A stretch of 5,058 bases of DNA from Pseudomonadota bacterium (GTDB taxonomy: Bacteria; Pseudomonadota; Gammaproteobacteria; Steroidobacterales; GCA-2729495). A program made the translations under genes and the position numbers. Under the pieces are notes generated by a model. It searched no databases and was not told the origin of the DNA. It was given only the letters and a program-made list of their open reading frames with translations. Location of the stretch: positions 1-5,058 of the forward strand of contig JAUPLK010000145.1 in NCBI GenBank assembly GCA_030836925.1, given 5' to 3'. The number at the start of each line of letters is the position of its first letter. Positions within the stretch are counted from its first letter, which is position 1. This document shows positions 1 through 4,344 of the stretch, one piece after another.

Positions 1-630
1 AGTCGACAGCTCCATCGGGCAGCGCACGCCCTTCGGGATGTACACGAAGGAACCATCGGTAAACACCGCGGAGTTGAGTGCGGCGAAATAGTTGTCGCGA
101 TAGGGCACGACCGTACCGAGGTATTTACTGATGAGTTCCGGGTGTTCCCGCGCGGCTTCGGAGAAGGAGCAGAAGATCACGCCAGCCGCAGCCAGCCTGT
201 CCCTGAAGGTGGTGGTGACCGATACGCTGTCAAACACGGCATCGACCGCGACACCAGCCAGCCGGGCCCGCTCGTGCAGCGGTACGCCGAGCTTTTCATA
301 GGTGGCGAGCAACTTCGGATCCACCTCGTCCAGGGACTTGAGTCCCGGCGTTTTTTTCGGTGCCGAAAAATAGGAGATGTCCTGGTAATCGATGGGTGGG
401 TAATGAAGCCGGGCCCAGGCCGGTTCGCGCATGGTCAGCCAGTGACGGTATGCCTTGAGACGCCACTCGAGCAGGAAACCGGGTTCCTCCTTCTTGTGCG
501 AGATGAAACGGATCACGTCCTCGCTGAGGCCGGGCAGTACCGTATCTGATTCGATATCCGTGACAAAGCCATGCTGGTAGCGTCGACTGACCAGTTCGTC
601 GAGGCCCGGGTTTTGCGATTTGCTGTCCAT
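1..630 (-). CDS. sufB: SufB, Fe-S cluster scaffold subunit (N-terminal 210 residues; cut by window edge)
   Basis: SufB is the cytoplasmic scaffold subunit of the SufBC2D complex, which builds Fe-S clusters from SufS/SufE-derived sulphur. Translating the reverse strand from the ATG at 630 gives an unbroken frame to position 1, starting MDSKSQNPGLDEL. Family hallmarks follow in order: EPGFLLEWRLKAYRHW (about residues 50-65), HYPPIDYQDISYFSAPK, YEKLGVPL, VAVDAVFDSVSVTTTFRD, VIFCSFSEA, HPELISKYLGTVVP and, at the edge, GSFVYIPKGVRCPMELST. E. coli SufB is about 495 residues, so well over half the protein, including the beta-helix core and C-terminal residues, lies outside. The N-terminal cysteine-rich loop of the E. 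coli protein is absent here. The start is supported by AGGGA (637-641 on this strand) six bases upstream. The gene follows the Rrf2 regulator by 18 bases, so the two are probably co-transcribed. Identity is very secure. Confidence 0.97.
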   Translation of the reverse strand, partial: MDSKSQNPGLDELVSRRYQHGFVTDIESDTVLPGLSEDVIRFISHKKEEPGFLLEWRLKAYRHWLTMREPAWARLHYPPIDYQDISYFSAPKKTPGLKSLDEVDPKLLATYEKLGVPLHERARLAGVAVDAVFDSVSVTTTFRDRLAAAGVIFCSFSEAAREHPELISKYLGTVVPYRDNYFAALNSAVFTDGSFVYIPKGVRCPMELST

Positions 631-648
631 TGCGGATCCCTGGCCTGG

Positions 649-1119
649 TCAGTCGTGCGAGCGGCGTTCAACGATCTTGCCGCGTCGTGCCGACGGCTGC
701 GGCAACGGAAACTCATGTGGCGGATGTGCAAGATCTGCCAGCGTGACGGTGTCCAGCGCACCACGGATGGTGCGGTTGATCTTCTGCCAGGCGTCACCGA
801 CCGGACAGCCTTCCTCAAGTTCACACTGGCTGTCAGTCATGCTGCACTCGGTGATGCTCAGCGGTCCCTCAAGCACGTCGACGATTTCCGCCGCACTGAT
901 GCGCTCCGGCGGGCGCGACAGGGCATAGCCGCCATCCGCTCCGCGCAGTGAATGCACCAGATCACCGCGTGCGAGTATTTTCAGCAATTTCTGCACCGTT
1001 GGCAGCGCGATGCGCGTGCCGCTGGCGACATCGTTTGCCGAGCAGACCTTGCCGGTCTGTGCTGCCAGGTATACGAGAATCATCGTGCCGTAGTCGGTCA
1101 ATTTGCTGATCCGGAGCAT
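649..1119 (-). CDS. Rrf2/IscR-family SUF system regulator
   Basis: This 156-residue cytoplasmic transcription factor belongs to the Rrf2 family and is closest in character to the 'FeS assembly SUF system regulator' group seen upstream of sufB in xanthomonad-like bacteria. The N-terminus MLRISKLTDYGT is typical. A winged helix-turn-helix follows (about 26-66), with recognition helix around ALPTVQKLLKIL (38-49) and wing LRGADGGYAL (58-67). The dimerisation helix comes after it, then three cysteines C92, C99 and C105 that match the cluster-binding cysteines of IscR and NsrR. The IscR fourth ligand (H107) aligns with Gly108 here; Asp9 is in the place of the NsrR Asp ligand. Residue 43 is Gln, where E. 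coli IscR has Glu. These alignments were made by eye. The tail after about 135 is proline/arginine-rich and not conserved in my view. It is the first gene of the sufB operon and probably represses it according to Fe-S status. An inverted repeat covers its own start codon, and no Shine-Dalgarno precedes the ATG. The start is chosen on family N-terminal conservation. Confidence 0.95.
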   Translation of the reverse strand: MLRISKLTDYGTMILVYLAAQTGKVCSANDVASGTRIALPTVQKLLKILARGDLVHSLRGADGGYALSRPPERISAAEIVDVLEGPLSITECSMTDSQCELEEGCPVGDAWQKINRTIRGALDTVTLADLAHPPHEFPLPQPSARRGKIVERRSHD

Positions 1120-1144
1120 ATGGGACTATCTTAGTCCAATATGC
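1116..1144. promoter_or_regulatory. IscR type 1-like operator (inverted repeat) on the start codon of the Rrf2 regulator
   Basis: Two 13-base arms (1116-1128 and 1132-1144) flank a three-base centre TCT and pair at 12 of 13 positions; the mismatch is G1122/A1138. The core reads GACTA-TCT-TAGTC (1124-1136) with outer ATA (1118-1120) and TAT (1140-1142). The E. coli IscR type 1 consensus has the plan ATA-N3-GACTR-W3-YAGTC-N3-TAT with degenerate N3 blocks, and by my count 19 of 25 positions fit. The repeat covers the regulator's ATG (1117-1119) and any nearby promoter element, so binding would block transcription of the regulator and sufB. That the adjacent Rrf2 protein is the ligand is inference from position and motif. 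Confidence 0.8.
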
Positions 1145-1156
1145 TTTGTGGGGGAA
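1128..1156 (-). promoter_or_regulatory. candidate promoter for the regulator-sufB operon (weak)
   Basis: On the minus strand a -10-like TAAGAT (plus 1128-1133) lies 17 bases downstream of a poor -35-like TTCCCC (plus 1151-1156). The -10 matches the sigma-70 consensus at 4 of 6 positions and the -35 at 3 of 6. The -10 falls inside the inverted repeat, as expected for a repressor-controlled promoter. A start point about 7 bases downstream would leave almost no leader before the ATG at 1119. A second -10 candidate, CATATT (plus 1138-1143), would give a leader of about 12 bases. Both assignments rest on visual matching only. Confidence 0.35.
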
Positions 1157-1177
1157 TAGTCTGTGGCAGAGTCCCCC
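1150..1177. repeat. nested stem-loop in the divergent intergenic region
   Basis: GGGGGA (1150-1155) pairs perfectly with TCCCCC (1172-1177). Inside it, TCTG (1160-1163) pairs with CAGA (1167-1170) around a TGG loop. There is no T-run on either side, so it does not look like an intrinsic terminator. It lies between the operator and the mla promoter candidate. It could form in a transcript reading in either direction or be a protein site. Its role is unknown. Confidence 0.4.
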
Positions 1178-1195
1178 GCTGCATTGGGCAATAGC

Positions 1196-1224
1196 CAAGC
1201 TGCCCGACGGAATTTTGCTATCCT
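1196..1224 (+). promoter_or_regulatory. candidate mla operon promoter (extended -10 type, weak)
   Basis: TATCCT (1219-1224) is preceded by TGC (1216-1218), giving an extended -10 arrangement (TGN before the hexamer). The hexamer at the -35 position (1196-1201) is poor, which extended -10 promoters tolerate. Transcription would start near 1231 and leave a leader of about 50 bases before the GTG at 1283. No better sigma-70 match was found by eye in 1145-1282. This placement would be inside the gene if the upstream GTG at 1163 were the true start of mlaF. Confidence 0.3.
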
Positions 1225-1273
1225 TGTCGCCCTTCAAATTCCGGGCTGTGGATATCCGCAGCTGAATCACAAT

Positions 1274-1278
1274 GGAAG
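1274..1278 (+). promoter_or_regulatory. ribosome binding site deciding the mlaF start
   Basis: GGAAG lies four bases before the GTG at 1283. It supports that codon over the in-frame GTG at 1163, although the spacing is short. The 1163 codon also has a possible weak site (a G-run at 1150-1154), so the choice rests mainly on protein homology. Confidence 0.5.
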
Positions 1279-1282
1279 CGGC

Positions 1283-2098
1283 GTGGACGCATCTCGGGCT
1301 GCCGACAATCTGATCGAGATCAGTGGCCTGCGTTTTTCGCGCGGCAGCCGCCTGATCTTTGATGGCCTCGAGCTGGCGATTCCCCGTGGCAGCATCACGG
1401 CAATCATGGGTCCCAGCGGTACGGGCAAGACCACCCTGCTGCGCATGTTCACCGGACAACTCAAGCCCGATGCGGGCAGTGTCCAGGTGGCTGGGCAGGA
1501 GGTTGCCCGGCTTTCGCGCCCGGATCTCTATGCTCTGCGTCGCCGGATGGGGATGTTGTTCCAGAACAGCGCCCTGCTGACTGACTTCAGCGTGTTCGAG
1601 AACGTCGCATTTCCGGTACGCGAAAACACCCGGTTGCACGAGCGCCTGCTGCGCAATGTGGTCCTGACCAAGCTGCATTCTGTCGGTCTGCGGGGAGCCG
1701 CGGACCTGATGCCTTCGGAGCTGTCGGGTGGCATGGCACGACGCGTGGCCATGGCACGGGCGATGGTGCTGGACCCGGAACTCCTGCTGTACGACGAGCC
1801 TTTCTCGGGCCTGGATCCGATTTCACTCGGTGTGGTCCTGCGACTGATCAGGCTGAACAACGATGCCCTGGGGCTGACCAGTATCGTGGTCTCGCACGAT
1901 GTGGCCGAGATTGCCCATATTGCCGATCACTGTTTCGTGATCTCGGAAGGCAAGGTCATTGCCAGTGGCCGACCTGATGAACTCGCCAACAGCGAGTCCG
2001 AGCTGGTACGCCAGTTCATGACCGGTGCTGCCGACGGGCCGGTGCCGTTTCACTATCCCGCGCCGGACTACCGGCAGCAGTTGCTGGGCACTTACTGA
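1283..2098 (+). CDS. mlaF: MlaF, ATPase subunit of the MlaFEDB phospholipid transporter
   Basis: MlaF is the cytoplasmic ABC ATPase that powers phospholipid movement through MlaE. From the GTG at 1283 it has 271 residues (E. coli MlaF: 269). Visible motifs: Walker A GPSGTGKT (43-50), Q-loop Gln94 in MLFQNSALLTD, MlaF-like VGLRGAADLMPSELSGGMARR containing the ABC signature LSGGM (147-151), Walker B LLLYDE (167-172), D-loop SGLD (175-178) and switch His205 in VVSHDV. The C-terminal GPVPFHYPAPDY is the MlaF-specific extension that contacts the other ATPase subunit in E. coli. All catalytic residues are present, so it should be active. The frame stays open back to a GTG at 1163, which would add 40 residues without MlaF similarity that I can recognise; I prefer 1283 for length and its upstream GGAAG. 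Its TGA overlaps the mlaE ATG by one base, indicating translational coupling. Confidence 0.96.
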   Translation: MDASRAADNLIEISGLRFSRGSRLIFDGLELAIPRGSITAIMGPSGTGKTTLLRMFTGQLKPDAGSVQVAGQEVARLSRPDLYALRRRMGMLFQNSALLTDFSVFENVAFPVRENTRLHERLLRNVVLTKLHSVGLRGAADLMPSELSGGMARRVAMARAMVLDPELLLYDEPFSGLDPISLGVVLRLIRLNNDALGLTSIVVSHDVAEIAHIADHCFVISEGKVIASGRPDELANSESELVRQFMTGAADGPVPFHYPAPDYRQQLLGTY

Positions 2099-2865
2099 TG
2101 GCGCTGATCAGGCAGTTGCAGGACAGCCTGCTGGCGGCGCTGCGCAAACTCGGCGCGGTGGTGCTGTTTCTTGGTGAAATCCTCGCGCAGTGTCCAGCGG
2201 CTTTTGCCCGTCCGGCACTGATTTCCGCGCAGATACACAATGCCGGCGTGCTCTCGCTGGTGATCATCATGACCTCGGCATTCTTCGTTGGCATGGTGAT
2301 CGGATTGCAGGGCTACGATTCACTGGCCCGTCTGCGCCAGGAAGACATACTCGGTGCAGGTGTGGCACTGACCCTCATCAAGGAACTCGGGCCGGTGGTC
2401 ACCGCATTGCTGTTTGCGGGCCGTGCCGGCACCTCGCTGGCCTCGGAAATCGGTCTGATGCGGGCGACTGATCAATTGGCGGCCATGGAAGTCATGGCGA
2501 TTGATCCCATCCGGCGCATCGTTGCGCCCCGTTTTGTCGGGGGTGCCATTTCGGTTCCGCTGCTGACCGCGGTATTCAATGCCATCGGCATACTCGGTGC
2601 CTGGTTTATCGGCGTATACGTCATGGGCGTGGACGGCGGTGCCTTCTGGTCGCAGATGCAGGAGTACGTCGATCCCGCCGACATTGGCGAAGGGGTATCC
2701 AAAAGCATCGTGTTTGGCATCGCAGCCAGCCTGATCGCGGTTTATGAAGGCTACAATTGCGCGCCGACGGCCGAGGGCGTCGGCATGGCCACCACGCGCA
2801 CGGTGGTTACCACCTCGATTGCCGTACTGATACTTGACTACATGATTACCGCATTTCTGATTTGA
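2098..2865 (+). CDS. mlaE: MlaE, inner-membrane permease of the Mla transporter
   Basis: MlaE is the permease whose dimer forms the phospholipid path between the MlaF ATPases and the MlaD ring. The protein has 255 residues, close to the E. coli length of 260. After an amphipathic N-terminal helix (about 1-30) come hydrophobic stretches at about 49-70, 97-118, 145-175, 200-218 and 232-254. The family signature is intact: ELGPVVTALLFAGRAG (96-111), then SEIGLMRATDQLAAMEVMAIDP (116-137), which includes the coupling region that meets MlaF. The C-terminal TTRTVVTTSIAVLILDY also matches the family. There is no clear Shine-Dalgarno. The ATG shares its A with the mlaF stop codon, so ribosomes probably reinitiate from mlaF. 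Identity is very secure, helix limits are approximate. Confidence 0.97.
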   Translation: MALIRQLQDSLLAALRKLGAVVLFLGEILAQCPAAFARPALISAQIHNAGVLSLVIIMTSAFFVGMVIGLQGYDSLARLRQEDILGAGVALTLIKELGPVVTALLFAGRAGTSLASEIGLMRATDQLAAMEVMAIDPIRRIVAPRFVGGAISVPLLTAVFNAIGILGAWFIGVYVMGVDGGAFWSQMQEYVDPADIGEGVSKSIVFGIAASLIAVYEGYNCAPTAEGVGMATTRTVVTTSIAVLILDYMITAFLI

Positions 2866-2877
2866 GGACCAGACGGG

Positions 2878-3372
2878 ATGGAAAGCAACAGACCACGTGA
2901 GCTCGGGACCGGGCTGTTCGTATTTCTGGGTTTCGCGGCCCTGCTGTTCCTGGCGACGCAGACCACGGATCTCGATGAATATGCCGGTGACGAGGGTTAT
3001 CGGGTCACGGCCCGTTTCGAGGATGTGGCGGGCCTGAAGGTCCGTTCGCAGGTGACGATGTCGGGCGTGAATATCGGCCGGGTGGAGCGCATCGAATTTG
3101 ACAATGAACGGCTCGATGCAGTCGTTACGCTGCGTGTTAACAGTCAGTTCAACCGCATCCCTGATGATTCGGACGCCAGCATCCTGACGGCGGGGTTGCT
3201 GGGCAGCAAGTACGTCGGTATCGGCGCCGGTGGTTCCGATACCTGGCTCACTGAGGGCAGTGAGTTGCAGATCACGCAGTCGGCTGTAGTCCTTGAACAG
3301 CTGATTGGCAAGTTTCTGTTCAGCAAGGCCGAGGAGGGCGATACCACTGCATCGCCTTCGGTGGACGAATAG
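2878..3372 (+). CDS. mlaD: MlaD, MCE-domain substrate-binding subunit
   Basis: MlaD is anchored in the inner membrane and forms a periplasmic hexameric ring on MlaE that passes lipids to or from MlaC. The protein has 164 residues, a little shorter than E. coli MlaD (183). A single N-terminal transmembrane helix spans about residues 10-27 (GTGLFVFLGFAALLFLAT), with basic residues before it, so the bulk should face the periplasm. The MCE domain runs from about 40 to 118: YRVTARFEDVAGLKVRSQVT, VNIGRVERI, then LTAGLLGSKYVGI (103-115), whose GLLG turn belongs to the hydrophobic pore loop. A helical segment, VVLEQLIGKFLF (137-148), follows, then a polar tail. The ATG lies 12 bases after the mlaE stop, with AGGA at 2865-2868 as the likely ribosome site. 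No truncation is apparent. Confidence 0.96.
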   Translation: MESNRPRELGTGLFVFLGFAALLFLATQTTDLDEYAGDEGYRVTARFEDVAGLKVRSQVTMSGVNIGRVERIEFDNERLDAVVTLRVNSQFNRIPDDSDASILTAGLLGSKYVGIGAGGSDTWLTEGSELQITQSAVVLEQLIGKFLFSKAEEGDTTASPSVDE

Positions 3373-3387
3373 GAGGTTGGCCGCCAC

Positions 3388-4038
3388 ATGAAGATTGTCG
3401 CAACGATGTGTCTGCTGCTCCTGTCGGCAGTTGTGCAGGCTGACAGCCGCACCCCCGATCAGGTCGTGAGCGAGACAGCAGAGACGCTCGCAAAACGCAT
3501 TGATGGCCAGCGGGCCCATCTTGCCGCCAATCCGGCCGATCTCTACAAGCTGGTCGACGAGGTGTTCCTGCCGGTCTTCGATACCGACTACGCTGGCCGA
3601 TTGGTGCTGGGCAAGCACTGGCGGACTGCAACGGCAGAGCAGCGGAAAAAGTTCATCGATACATTCTATGACTTTTTGTTGCGCAGCTATGCCCGCTACG
3701 TGCTGCGCTTCGAGCGTGACAAGGTGAAAATCCTGCCGGCATCATCGGCTGCGCCGGATCCGAAAAATACGGTGGTCAAGAGCGTGATGCTGCTGGATGA
3801 TGGCACCAGTCTACCGGTGAATTACAGCCTGCATCAGACCAGCGAGGGCTGGCGCGCCTTCGATGTGCGCATCGAAGGGATTTCCTACGTGCAGAACTAC
3901 CGCAACCAGTTCAACGCTGAAATCAAGGCCAAGGGCATCGATGCCGTGATTGCCCGTCTGCAGGCCGATGCGGCCAAACTGGAAAGCGGTGCCGGAGCGG
4001 GCAACAAGGTTGCGGTGCCCGGTACGGCTCCCAAATGA
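3388..4038 (+). CDS. mlaC: MlaC, periplasmic phospholipid carrier
   Basis: MlaC is the soluble periplasmic protein that ferries phospholipid between MlaA at the outer membrane and MlaD at the inner membrane. The protein has 216 residues (E. coli: 211). It starts with a Sec signal peptide, MKIVATMCLLLLSAVVQA, with likely cleavage after Ala18 before DSRTP. Family segments follow: YKLVDEVFLPVFDTDYAGRLVLGKHWRTATAEQRKKF, YDFLLRSYARYVLRF, the strand VKSVMLLDDG, then GWRAFDVRIEGISYVQNYRNQF. The last 20 or so residues (ESGAGAGNKVAVPGTAPK) are a low-complexity tail. A strong AGGAGG (3371-3376) overlaps the mlaD stop and sits 11 bases before the ATG, rather far, but it is the best ribosome site in the operon. 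That suits a carrier needed in excess of the membrane complex (inference). The stop overlaps the mlaB start by four bases. Confidence 0.96.
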   Translation: MKIVATMCLLLLSAVVQADSRTPDQVVSETAETLAKRIDGQRAHLAANPADLYKLVDEVFLPVFDTDYAGRLVLGKHWRTATAEQRKKFIDTFYDFLLRSYARYVLRFERDKVKILPASSAAPDPKNTVVKSVMLLDDGTSLPVNYSLHQTSEGWRAFDVRIEGISYVQNYRNQFNAEIKAKGIDAVIARLQADAAKLESGAGAGNKVAVPGTAPK

Positions 4039-4343
4039 CCCTGCCGGTTTTGCGTTCTGAAGGGCCCGGTCAGCTTGCCCTCGCCGGACCGCTGGTTTTT
4101 GCCACTGCCAGTGAACTGCTCGATGTGAGCCGTGGCCTGTTTGCCGGCAGCACGGCAATTTCCATTGATCTCGGCGGAGTCACCAAGGTGGACAGCGCAG
4201 GGCTTGCCTTGCTGCTCGAATGGCTGCGATGGGGATGGGCCGAGGGCCGCACTGTCCGGTTCACGTCCCTGCCGGAAAAGCTGCTGGCGATCGCCCGCCT
4301 CAGTGGTGTTGAAGAGATGCTGGTGACGGGTAACGGCGGCTGA
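4035..4343 (+). CDS. mlaB: MlaB, STAS-domain subunit of the Mla transporter
   Basis: MlaB is a small cytoplasmic STAS-domain protein that binds MlaF and is needed for assembly and activity of the transporter in E. coli. The protein has 102 residues, essentially one STAS fold (E. coli MlaB: 97). The first strands are QLALAGPLVFATASELL (13-29). The diagnostic strand-turn-helix is ISIDLGGVTKVDSAGLALLLEWL (42-64), with Ser54 where E. coli MlaB has a functionally important Thr. The C-terminal part FTSLPEKLLAIARLSGVEEML is also typical of the fold. It overlaps mlaC in an ATGA arrangement with no obvious Shine-Dalgarno, so translation is probably coupled. STAS sequences are divergent; the gene position as the fifth of an mlaFEDCB operon makes the assignment firm. 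Only one base separates its stop from the convergent mlaA stop. Confidence 0.93.
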   Translation: MTLPVLRSEGPGQLALAGPLVFATASELLDVSRGLFAGSTAISIDLGGVTKVDSAGLALLLEWLRWGWAEGRTVRFTSLPEKLLAIARLSGVEEMLVTGNGG

Positions 4344-4344
4344 T

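Noticed and set aside
142..951. Plus-strand open frames opposite sufB and the regulator
   Set aside because: Both are antisense to securely identified genes, and their translations have no recognisable motif.
1186..1205. GGGCA/TGCCC inverted repeat with a 10-base loop
   Set aside because: Only five base pairs, with no T-run or motif context; such repeats are expected by chance in GC-rich DNA.
1272..1313. An ATG in another frame opening a 13-codon peptide across the mlaF start
   Set aside because: It has no convincing ribosome site and nothing indicates translation; it probably arises by chance from the ATGGAAG context of the mlaF ribosome site.
962..1678. A 238-codon minus-strand open frame across the regulator 5' end, the intergenic region and mlaF
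   Set aside because: It overlaps both the regulator, in another frame, and mlaF in antisense, and its translation shows no domain.
2320..3618. A 432-codon open frame on the minus strand opposite mlaE, mlaD and mlaC
   Set aside because: It is a GC-rich antisense shadow of three certain genes, its composition (many His, Gln, Arg) is not protein-like, and no domain is recognisable.
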